Made by a program: the position numbers and the translations under genes. A DNA stretch of 64,000 nucleotides from Methyloferula stellata AR4 (GTDB taxonomy: Bacteria; Pseudomonadota; Alphaproteobacteria; Rhizobiales; Beijerinckiaceae): assembly GCF_000385335.1 (NCBI RefSeq), contig NZ_ARWA01000001.1, forward strand, positions 1,690,001-1,754,000, written 5' to 3'. Below are positions 42,104 through 49,668 of the stretch, piece after piece. A model generated the notes under the pieces. That model was not told the origin of the DNA. It saw nothing but the letters and a program-made list of their open reading frames with translations, and searched no databases. Numbering within the stretch: position 1 is the first letter of the stretch; each line of letters begins with the position of its first letter.

Positions 42104-43915
42104 ATGACCAATAGCTCCACCGAGGCCGTGAACGAAATCGTCATGGAATTCGCGGCTGATCGCAGCCGTCTGATGGATATAGCTTTGGCGGTCCAGCACC
42201 GCTTAGGCCATATCTCCGATGAATCGATCCAGCTCATCGCAGCGGGGCTCGCAATTCATCCTGTTGAAGTCGAGGATATGGTGTCGTTCTATGCGTTCCT
42301 CGACCGGGAACCGCGCGGCCGCAACCGCATACGCCTCTCCAACACACCCATTTCACGGATGAAAGGCGCGCTAGAAGTCGCACGCGCTTTTGAAGAGGCG
42401 CTTGGAATATCGCTTGGCGAAACATCGGCGGATCATGCGTTCACGCTCGAGTGGACGAGCGATATAGGCATGGCGGATCAAGAGCCCGCCGCCTTGGTCA
42501 ATGACATGATTGTGACAGTGCTTGCCCCGGAAGATGTTCCCGGCATTGTCGCTGCTCTGCGGCAATCTGGAAATAAGGACAGTCTGCCTCCCTTTCCGCC
42601 GCGTGCGGCGCAAGCGGCGAGCCTGCCAAAAGCCTCGGTGCGGTCGGGTCTCGTTCAGCCAGGGCCCTTGTTGACGGATTTAAAAGGCCGAGCCGAGGGG
42701 ATCAAAGCCGCTCTCAGTTTGACTCCGGACAAAGTGATCGAGGAGATCGCCGCTTCCAAGCTTCGGGGCCGGGGCGGTGCTGGCTTTCCTACCGCCATGA
42801 AATGGCGTCTGACTCGCAAGTCGGCGGGCAACGAGCACTATGTTCTCTGCAATGCGGACGAAGGCGAACCTGGGACATTCAAAGATCGCATGCTGCTATC
42901 CGATTTCCCGGATCTTGTCTTCGACGGCATGACGGTTGCGGGCTACGCGCTTGGTGCGCGCCATGGCATCGTCTATCTCCGGGGCGAATATGCTTATCTG
43001 TGGGAGAAGCTTCAGCGCATCCTCGAAACGCGTCGCGGCCTCGGCCTGCTCGGTGCCAATATTTGCGGCCGCGAGGGATTTGATTTCGAGATCAGGATCC
43101 AGCTTGGCGCCGGCGCTTATATTTGCGGCGAGGAATCCGCGCTGATCGAGTCGCTTGAGGGCAAACGTGGAGCGCCGCGCGACCGGCCGCCCTTTCCGAC
43201 CGAGCATGGCTACCTTAAAGAGCCGAGCGCGGTCGATAATGTCGAGACCTTCGTTTGCGCGGCTCGGATCATGGAGAAAGGTGCGCCCTGGTTCGCGAGT
43301 TACGGTACCAAGCAATCGACCGGCACGAAACTGATCTCTGTTTCCGGCGATTGCGAGAGGCCTGGCGTTTACGAGGTGCCGTTCGGGATTACGGTCAACG
43401 AAATGCTCGATCTTGTTGGCGCGTCCGGCGCGGCATTTGTTCAGATGAGCGGCCCTTCCGGTCAGGCGATCGCGCCAAAGGATTTCGGACGGCGCATCGC
43501 CTATGAGGACCTCTCGACCGGCGGATCGGTCATGATTTTTGGACCGCAACGCGACGTGCTCGACATTGCCCTGCAATTTACCGATTTCTTTGTCGATGAA
43601 TCCTGCGGCTGGTGTACGCCCTGCCGGGTCGGCACAACGCTGCTGAAGCAGGGAATGGAAAAAATTATAGGCGGCCGTGCGAGCCTTGCGGACATCCGCG
43701 CGACCGAGGCGCTCGCCAATACCGTCGCGCGTATGAGCCGCTGCGGATTGGGGCAGACAGCGCCAAACCCGATTCTGACGACTATGCAGAACTTTCCCGA
43801 GCTTTATGAAGCAAGGCTGGCGCCCGAGGCCTTCGTGCCTCGTGTCTCGCTCGACGATGCTTTGCGCGAAGCCATCGAAGTTCAGGGGCGCGAACCCGTG
43901 CGACAGGAGAGCTGA
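42104..43915 (+). CDS. hoxF: NAD-reducing hydrogenase diaphorase subunit HoxF
   Basis: A 603-residue flavoprotein that exchanges electrons between NAD(H) and the hydrogenase module. Residues 1-150 are a HoxE/NuoE-like domain, but the four usual [2Fe-2S] Cys are replaced (Ser79, Ser84, Asp120, Ala124). Residues ~190-430 hold the FMN/NAD site (KLRGRGGAGFPTAMKW; CNADEGEPGTFKDR; GAGAYICGEESALIESLEGKRG). Residues ~500-560 hold the [4Fe-4S] motif SCGWCTPCRVG plus a distal Cys in MSRCGLGQ. Length matches HoxF of Ralstonia. It is the first gene of hoxFUYHW. Confidence 0.93.
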   Translation: MTNSSTEAVNEIVMEFAADRSRLMDIALAVQHRLGHISDESIQLIAAGLAIHPVEVEDMVSFYAFLDREPRGRNRIRLSNTPISRMKGALEVARAFEEALGISLGETSADHAFTLEWTSDIGMADQEPAALVNDMIVTVLAPEDVPGIVAALRQSGNKDSLPPFPPRAAQAASLPKASVRSGLVQPGPLLTDLKGRAEGIKAALSLTPDKVIEEIAASKLRGRGGAGFPTAMKWRLTRKSAGNEHYVLCNADEGEPGTFKDRMLLSDFPDLVFDGMTVAGYALGARHGIVYLRGEYAYLWEKLQRILETRRGLGLLGANICGREGFDFEIRIQLGAGAYICGEESALIESLEGKRGAPRDRPPFPTEHGYLKEPSAVDNVETFVCAARIMEKGAPWFASYGTKQSTGTKLISVSGDCERPGVYEVPFGITVNEMLDLVGASGAAFVQMSGPSGQAIAPKDFGRRIAYEDLSTGGSVMIFGPQRDVLDIALQFTDFFVDESCGWCTPCRVGTTLLKQGMEKIIGGRASLADIRATEALANTVARMSRCGLGQTAPNPILTTMQNFPELYEARLAPEAFVPRVSLDDALREAIEVQGREPVRQES

Positions 43916-43916
43916 T

Positions 43917-44639
43917 TTGGGCGCTGAAACCTTCCAGTTTACCATCGACGGGATCGAGATCGAGGCCTTTGAAGGCCAGACGGTTATAGAGGCTTGCGAC
44001 GCCGCCGGATTCTATATCCCGCGTCTTTGCCACCATCCGGATCTCGAACCTTCCGGGAATTGCCGGGTTTGCACATGCAAGATCAATGGCCGCAATGCTG
44101 CCGCCTGCGTGACCCCGGCCACCCATGGCATGGTGATCGAGAACAATACGCCGCAACTCAACGACGACCGGCGCATGCTCATTGAAATGCTCTTCGTCGA
44201 AGGCAATCATCCGTGCCCCTACTGTGTGGCCAGCGGGGATTGCGAATTGCAGGCGCTCGGCTATCGGCTCGGCATGGTCGCACCCACGCAACCCTATCAA
44301 TGGCCCGACCGCAAGATCGACGCGACGCACCCCGATATCTATCTCGACCACGACCGCTGTATTCTCTGTTCGCGCTGCATTCGCGCGTCGCGGATGGAGG
44401 ACGGAAAGACCATATTCGGTTTCGAAGGGCGCGGCATCGCCATGCGGCTCAATGTCGATGCCGAAGGTGGCCTCGGCGAAACCCAAATGGCCGCGATCGA
44501 CAAGGCGGCGAGTGTTTGCCCGGTCGCCTGCATCGTGATCAAGCGCGAAAATTATCAGATTCCGAATGGCAGCCGCCGCTTCGACACAGCGCCGATCGGC
44601 AGCGACATCGAAGCAAGGCGAGGGCAGCGCAAGCCATGA
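43917..44639 (+). CDS. hoxU: NAD-reducing hydrogenase subunit HoxU
   Basis: A 240-residue iron-sulfur protein that links HoxF to HoxY. A ferredoxin-like N-domain carries the [2Fe-2S] set (LCHHPDLEPSGNCRVCTCK... AACVTP). Then come the His/Cys [4Fe-4S] motif (HPCPYCVASGDC) and C-terminal CILCSRCIRASR with a further Cys in SVCPVACI. The start is TTG 43917, one base after the hoxF stop, with AGGAG suitably upstream. It overlaps hoxY by ATGA. Confidence 0.92.
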   Translation: MGAETFQFTIDGIEIEAFEGQTVIEACDAAGFYIPRLCHHPDLEPSGNCRVCTCKINGRNAAACVTPATHGMVIENNTPQLNDDRRMLIEMLFVEGNHPCPYCVASGDCELQALGYRLGMVAPTQPYQWPDRKIDATHPDIYLDHDRCILCSRCIRASRMEDGKTIFGFEGRGIAMRLNVDAEGGLGETQMAAIDKAASVCPVACIVIKRENYQIPNGSRRFDTAPIGSDIEARRGQRKP

Positions 44640-45190
44640 ATGAAATATTGCCGAAACCCAGGCTCGCAACATGCGCTTTGACTGGCTGCTTTGGTTGCCA
44701 CATGTCGCTGCTCGATATTGATGAGCGCATCCTTGAATTGGCCGATTTGGTTGATCTCGACATATCTCCTCTCGACGACAAGAAGGCCTTCGACCGGCCG
44801 GTCGATGTGGGGTTTGTCGAAGGCGGATGCTCGAACGAATATAATGTGCGCGAGCTGCGGGAATTCAGACAGCATTGCCGGATCCTGGTGTCTGTCGGAG
44901 CCTGCGCGATCAATGGCGGCGTCCCGGCGATGCGCAATACGATCGGGCTGAAAGAGTGCCTCGAAGCGGTCTATCTGCACGGCGCCACTCTTGAAGGAGC
45001 CGGCGTGATCCCAAACGACGAAGACCTGCCATTGCTGCTCGACCGCGTCTATCCGGCGCATGAGGTCGTCAAGATCGATTACTTCCTGCCGGGCTGTCCA
45101 CCCTCTGGCGACGCCATCTGGGAAGGGCTCAAAGCGCTTCTTATGGGTCGGAAGCCGGAGCTTCCCTACGAAATGTTCAAATACGAATGA
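44636..45190 (+). CDS. hoxY: NAD-reducing hydrogenase small subunit HoxY
   Basis: A 184-residue small subunit of the [NiFe] hydrogenase module, without a Tat signal, so the enzyme is cytoplasmic. Proximal [4Fe-4S] ligands are visible: CFGCHMS (residues 18-21 region), EGGCSNEYN, VGACAINGG and LPGCPPSGDAIW. The short length is typical of group 3d soluble enzymes. The start overlaps the hoxU stop as ATGA. Confidence 0.93.
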   Translation: MNEILPKPRLATCALTGCFGCHMSLLDIDERILELADLVDLDISPLDDKKAFDRPVDVGFVEGGCSNEYNVRELREFRQHCRILVSVGACAINGGVPAMRNTIGLKECLEAVYLHGATLEGAGVIPNDEDLPLLLDRVYPAHEVVKIDYFLPGCPPSGDAIWEGLKALLMGRKPELPYEMFKYE

Positions 45191-45215
45191 TGAGCGTCGC
45201 ACAAAAGGATAGACC

Positions 45216-46682
45216 ATGAACGACGTTCAGACCGGCCAGGAACCGCTTAAAAGCGAACCGCGCAAGATCGTCATCGATCACGTCACGCGCGTTGAAGGCC
45301 ATGGCAAGGTTACGATCCGTCTCAACGCGGCCGGCGAAGTCGAGCAGGCGCGGTTCCACATCGTCGAGTTTCGCGGCTTCGAGCGGTTTATCCAGGGCCG
45401 GATGTATTGGGAAGTTCCCGTCATCGTTCAGCGTCTCTGCGGCATCTGCCCGGTGAGCCATCATCTTGCTGCCGCCAAAGCGATGGATCTTGTCGCAGGC
45501 GTCGATCAGGTGACGCCGACCGCCGACAAGATGCGGCGGCTGATGCATTACGGGCAGGTGCTGCAGTCGAATGCCGTGAATTTTTTTCATCTGGCTTCGC
45601 CCGATCTTCTGCTCGGCTTCGAAGCGCCGGTCGCGCAGCGCAACATTTTGGGTGTGATCGAAGCTTTCCCGGAGGTCGGCAAATGGGCGATCTTCATTCG
45701 CAAATTCGGCCAGGAGGTTATCGCGGCCTGCGGCGAGCGGCGCATTCATCCGAGATTATGCGTTCCCGGAGGAGTGAACCAGAATCTTTCGGTCGAACAC
45801 AGGGATGCACTGCGCAAAGACGTGGATCAGATCATCGCATGGTGCTGCGACGCTCTCGAACTTCATAAATCCTTCGTCCATGGCCATGAGGCGCTGCACG
45901 AGAGTTTCGCAAGCTTCCCGTCAAGCTATATGAGCATCACCGGCAAGGATGGCGGCATGGATCTCTATGACGGTCCGCTGCGCGCCGTCGCCGCGGATGG
46001 ACAGCCGATCTTCGAGGGCGTCCGCCCAGCCGACTATCGCGACTATCTCGTCGAGGAAGTACGGCCTTGGAGCTATATGAAGTTTCCGCACATTAAGTCG
46101 CTCGGGCGCGAGAACGGCTGGTATCGTGTAGGTCCTTTGGCGCAGGTGAATTGCTGCGCTTTCATCGGCACGCCGATCGCCGAGGCCGCGCGGAAGGAGT
46201 TCATGGCGATCGGAAACGGTGGCCTTGTTCATGCGACCCTTGCCTATCATTGGGCAAGGTTGATTTGCATGATCCATTGCGCCGAGACGATCAAGGACCT
46301 GCTGTTCGACGACGAGCTTCAAGGAAAAGATCTATTGGTCACGGGTCAGCGGCGGCCGGAAGGAATGGCGATTATAGAAGCGCCACGCGGCACGCTGATC
46401 CACCATTATACGGTCGACAAGAACGATCAGGTGACAGGCGCCAATCTGATCGTTTCCACGACGAACAATAATGAAGCCATGAACCGTTCGGTGACGAAGG
46501 TCGCCATCGACGATCTCACGGGGCATGACATCACCGAAGGATTGCTGAACCATATCGAGGTCGCGATCCGCGCCTATGACCCATGCCTTTCTTGCGCGAC
46601 CCACGCGCTTGGCGACATGCCGCTCATCGTTACTCTGGAAGATGCCGACGGTTCCGTCATCGCGGAAAAGGTGAAGCAATGA
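45216..46682 (+). CDS. hoxH: NAD-reducing hydrogenase large subunit HoxH
   Basis: A 488-residue [NiFe] catalytic subunit. The N-terminal motif RLCGICPVSHH provides Cys75 and Cys78; the C-terminal motif DPCLSCATH provides Cys457 and Cys460, together ligating the NiFe(CN)2CO site. About 25 residues follow His463 (ALGDMPLIVT onwards); this is the extension removed by the maturation protease after nickel insertion. The gene order FUYHW and sequence point to a group 3d bidirectional NAD-linked hydrogenase. hyp maturation genes are not in the window. Confidence 0.94.
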   Translation: MNDVQTGQEPLKSEPRKIVIDHVTRVEGHGKVTIRLNAAGEVEQARFHIVEFRGFERFIQGRMYWEVPVIVQRLCGICPVSHHLAAAKAMDLVAGVDQVTPTADKMRRLMHYGQVLQSNAVNFFHLASPDLLLGFEAPVAQRNILGVIEAFPEVGKWAIFIRKFGQEVIAACGERRIHPRLCVPGGVNQNLSVEHRDALRKDVDQIIAWCCDALELHKSFVHGHEALHESFASFPSSYMSITGKDGGMDLYDGPLRAVAADGQPIFEGVRPADYRDYLVEEVRPWSYMKFPHIKSLGRENGWYRVGPLAQVNCCAFIGTPIAEAARKEFMAIGNGGLVHATLAYHWARLICMIHCAETIKDLLFDDELQGKDLLVTGQRRPEGMAIIEAPRGTLIHHYTVDKNDQVTGANLIVSTTNNNEAMNRSVTKVAIDDLTGHDITEGLLNHIEVAIRAYDPCLSCATHALGDMPLIVTLEDADGSVIAEKVKQ

Positions 46683-47173
46683 ACGTCGCAGTGCCGAAGG
46701 CGATATCGTCCTGCGGCGGCCCACGCGTGCTCGTCTTGGGGTATGGAAATCCCGGCCGCCAGGATGATGGCCTTGGTCCGGCGGCGGCCGCCGGGATAGA
46801 GGCGCTCGGATGGCCTCATCTCAAGGTGCAAGACAATTATCAGCTGAATATCGAAGACGCGATAGATGTCGCGGAGCATGACATCGTGTGGTTCGTCGAT
46901 GCGGCCAAGACCGGGCCGGAGCCCTATGCCGTGCAAGAGCTGTCACCGGCGTCGAGCTTTGAGTTTACAAGCCACGTCGTGCGTCCGGAGGTCATTCTTT
47001 CTATCGCGCGCCGCCATTTCGGCCGATCGCCACAGGCCTTCCTGTTGGCGATCCGCGGCTATGAATTCGAGTTCATCGAAGAGCTCACGACGGGCGCGAG
47101 CAATAATTTGCGTGTCGCACTCGCCATGTTGACCGAGAGACTTCGGGTTTTGTACCGGCAGGTGGCATCATGA
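46679..47173 (+). CDS. hoxW: Hydrogenase maturation endopeptidase HoxW
   Basis: A 164-residue HyaD/HoxW-type protease that cuts the C-terminal peptide from HoxH. It has the nickel-binding conserved residues: the Asp in GYGNPGRQDDGLGP, a second Asp in WFVDAAKTG and a His in FTSHVVRPE. The start overlaps the hoxH stop as ATGA, and its own stop overlaps the next gene the same way. A longer upstream frame within hoxH is rejected. Confidence 0.9.
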   Translation: MNVAVPKAISSCGGPRVLVLGYGNPGRQDDGLGPAAAAGIEALGWPHLKVQDNYQLNIEDAIDVAEHDIVWFVDAAKTGPEPYAVQELSPASSFEFTSHVVRPEVILSIARRHFGRSPQAFLLAIRGYEFEFIEELTTGASNNLRVALAMLTERLRVLYRQVAS

Positions 47174-47556
47174 ATATCGGGCTCGGCGACCGTCGCAAGA
47201 CGATCCTTCTGATCGATGGCGACCCTCATGCCAGGACGGTTCTGCGAAAGGCATTGGAAGCCGAGAATTTCTCCGTCGGAGAGGCAGCGAACAACCGGGA
47301 GGGCGAGCGGACCGCTTTGCGGATCAAGCCCGATGCGATCCTTGCGGAATTGATCACGGAAGGGCTTGATGCCGGCTCGACGATTTCCGAGAGGCTGATG
47401 GCAAAGGGGGCCAAGATCCCTTGCTATGTCGTGAGCGCGGCAAGCGACGCGCTCATGGGCTCAGTCGGCTTGCATGAGCTGGGTATAATGGGCGTGTTTC
47501 TCAAACCCGTCGATACCGAAATCATCATTCAAACGCTCAAGACGCGGCTCGGCTAG
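47170..47556 (+). CDS. Stand-alone receiver-domain protein with Asp-to-Glu at the phospho-site
   Basis: A 128-residue CheY-like domain without an output domain. The acidic pair Asp16/Asp18 (LLIDGDPH), Ser89 (VVSA) and Lys112 (LKPVD) match receiver active-site positions, but the phospho-acceptor Asp is replaced by Glu60 (PDAILAEL). It is translationally coupled to hoxW, so it is the last gene of the hox operon. A Glu can mimic the phosphorylated state, so it may be a permanently active partner in hydrogenase control. The partner is unknown. Confidence 0.8.
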   Translation: MNIGLGDRRKTILLIDGDPHARTVLRKALEAENFSVGEAANNREGERTALRIKPDAILAELITEGLDAGSTISERLMAKGAKIPCYVVSAASDALMGSVGLHELGIMGVFLKPVDTEIIIQTLKTRLG

Positions 47557-47703
47557 AGCCGCGCTCTTCATTGGTGCGGCAGCAAATGCGTCGCCGGCCG
47601 AACGTGCATTGCGTGTGAGGAAGGCCGGGCCAGCCCGGCGATTGCAGACCGCCGCCGAATAATGGGAAGCGGCTTAGAAGCTACACGACGAAAGCTAGAA
47701 AGC

Positions 47704-47717
47704 TTGATTTATATCAA
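47704..47717. promoter_or_regulatory. FNR/FixK-type box
   Basis: TTGATTTATATCAA is a perfect TTGAT-N4-ATCAA dyad. It lies 60 bp before the universal stress gene start, in an AT-rich stretch, a good position for an oxygen-responsive activator of the FNR/FixK family. Confidence 0.75.
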
Positions 47718-47776
47718 CGATTTCTTTCATCGATTAAATTAATCGGATCCATAGTTATAGGGTCGGCGAGGCGCGG

Positions 47777-48208
47777 ATGCGAAGATTTTTAGTAGCGATC
47801 GATGGTTTGGAAAGTACTGATCGCGTCATCGCTACCGCAGCCGAATTGGCGAAGGTCGAAAGCGGCGAGCTTCTTATCCTGACGGTGAGTGAAGACGGGC
47901 TCTCCCAAGATCAGCTGCGCGAACTCGATATCATTGGCGTAACCGAGGGCGATGCCATTGAGGGCATCAGTCGGCGGATATTGCTGCATGCGAGCACGCG
48001 CGCACGAGAATGCGGCATAACGAACATAAAGACCGAGATGCATATGGGAGACCCCGCCGATATGATCTTGGAGACGATTAAGCGCGAGCACATAGACGCC
48101 GTTGTTATAGGGCGCCGCGGGCGGGGGCGCCTTGCAGGCCTCATCCTTGGGAGCGTTTCGCAAAAAGTCGCGTGCCTCGCGCCTTGCATTGTGATCATCG
48201 TCCCATGA
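47777..48208 (+). CDS. Universal stress protein (UspA family)
   Basis: A 143-residue single-domain Usp. It begins MRRFLVAIDGLESTDRVI, and the ATP-binding motif G-2X-G-9X-G(S) is seen in GRRGRGRLAGLILGSVSQ with a following VACLAPCIVIIVP. ATP-binding members act in stress survival. The upstream FNR/FixK dyad suggests induction at low oxygen, which fits the adjacent hydrogenase operon. Confidence 0.9.
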   Translation: MRRFLVAIDGLESTDRVIATAAELAKVESGELLILTVSEDGLSQDQLRELDIIGVTEGDAIEGISRRILLHASTRARECGITNIKTEMHMGDPADMILETIKREHIDAVVIGRRGRGRLAGLILGSVSQKVACLAPCIVIIVP

Positions 48209-48546
48209 CTATGTATGGGACACCTTTTTGTGCGTTATAAGCAAGGCAGCGGTGCGGGAACGCGACCGATATTACCTTTCACGACCGCCGATGCAGGCAT
48301 CCCTTACAGCCGGTTAGGACTGATAGTGAATCTCGCAGACAGAGATCGCGGCGACTATTATGTTCGCAGCTCAGAAACCGTTGACATAGATCAAACAATT
48401 CGGCGGGTTTTTGATGTGTTTACTTATACAAAAGTCCATAAAGGCTAATGTGGGCTGCCGTTTATCATGGTGGAGACACCATCATAGTGCAGCGCTAAAT
48501 ATCCCGCTGACCGATTTCGACAGCTGATAGCCGAGGAGTTCCGCTC
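48209..48546. other. 338-bp region with one doubtful 77-codon frame
   Basis: A frame from 48215 to 48448 starts six bases after the usp stop and would encode MGHLFVRYKQGSGAGTRPIL... I recognise no family and see no ribosome binding site, so it may be chance. The rest holds the hlyD leader with GAGGAG about ten bases before 48547. Confidence 0.35.
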
Positions 48547-49668
48547 ATGCAGGATGTCAAACCCGGCAGCGAGGATCCGGCCGCACCGGCTCAGCCGTCG
48601 AATGTCGAGGTTCCTTCTGCGGCGCAACCAGTGGCGAAACCGCTGGCGCTCATGCCGCAGCCGATCACTCCGGTGATGCGGTCGCGATCGCGGCGTTGGT
48701 TCTTCCTTGCCGGACTGTTCATCATCATCTTGGGCGGCATTGGCGGCTGGTATTGGTGGCAGCATCGCCAATTCCGGGTCCCTGAGGGCATTGCCTTTGG
48801 CAACGGCCGGGTCGAGGCCGACGACATCGACATAACGCCGAAATATCCCGGGCGCGTCGCAGAGCTTCTGGTCGATGAAGGCGATCTCGTCAAAGCGGGG
48901 CAGGTCGTCGCCCGCATGGATACGCGCGATACCGAGGCGACACTTCAAAAGTCCGAAGCCCAGATGAAGCTGGCAGAGCATTATATGGAAGAAGCCTCTG
49001 CCAACCTGGTGCAGCAGAGGACCCAGCAGAAGCTCGCCCAGCAGCAGTTCGATCGCACACAGGCCCTAGTCCAGAAAGGCTACTCAACCACTGAGCAACT
49101 CGACCAGCGCCGCCAGGCATTGGACGGTTCCAATGCTGCTCTGAAAGCTGCGACCGCCAGGATCGCCGAGGCGGAACAGGCCATAGCGGCGACGGCGCAT
49201 GACGTTGCCTATAATAAGATCGTTGTCGCCGAAGGCGTGCTCGTGGCACCGCGTGACGCAAGGGTGCAATATCGGCTGGTCAATACCGGTGAGGTGATCG
49301 CCGCCGGCGCCAAAATCTTCACCCTTCTCGACCTGTCGAACGTCTATATGACCGTGTTCCTGCCGACGGAGCAGACCGGCAAGATCGCGCTTGGCGATGA
49401 AGGCCGAATCGTGCTCGACGCGCTGCCCGATCTGGTCGTGCCGGGGCATGTCACCTTCGTATCGGCGACGTCGCAGTTCACGCCAAAGATGGTCGAAACG
49501 CGCTCGGAACGCGACAAGCTCATGTTCCGCATCAAGGTCAGGATCGAGCCCGAGCTTTTGGCACGGCATATTTCCGAAGTGCGGACCGGCTTGCCCGGAG
49601 TGGCCTATATAAGGTTCGATCCAAAGGTCGAGTGGCCGGAGCAACTGCACGTCAAAGTGCCGCAATGA
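48547..49668 (+). CDS. HlyD-family membrane fusion protein (YhiI-like)
   Basis: A 373-residue periplasmic adaptor. A Pro/Ala-rich cytoplasmic start (~50 residues) precedes one membrane span ([21 protein letters not shown]). A split biotinyl-lipoyl domain flanks a coiled-coil hairpin (~125-215, rich in Gln, Ala and Glu: [25 protein letters not shown] begins the hairpin). A beta-barrel domain follows. It overlaps the RbbA-like gene by 4 bp and matches the yhiI-rbbA-yhhJ layout of E. coli. It would connect the ABC exporter to an outer-membrane channel. Confidence 0.88.
   Translation: MQDVKPGSEDPAAPAQPSNVEVPSAAQPVAKPLALMPQPITPVMRSRSRRWFFLAGLFIIILGGIGGWYWWQHRQFRVPEGIAFGNGRVEADDIDITPKYPGRVAELLVDEGDLVKAGQVVARMDTRDTEATLQKSEAQMKLAEHYMEEASANLVQQRTQQKLAQQQFDRTQALVQKGYSTTEQLDQRRQALDGSNAALKAATARIAEAEQAIAATAHDVAYNKIVVAEGVLVAPRDARVQYRLVNTGEVIAAGAKIFTLLDLSNVYMTVFLPTEQTGKIALGDEGRIVLDALPDLVVPGHVTFVSATSQFTPKMVETRSERDKLMFRIKVRIEPELLARHISEVRTGLPGVAYIRFDPKVEWPEQLHVKVPQ

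Noticed and set aside
42896-43945. 349-codon open frame on the minus strand
   Set aside because: Shadow of hoxF, whose FMN and iron-sulfur motifs are on the plus strand.
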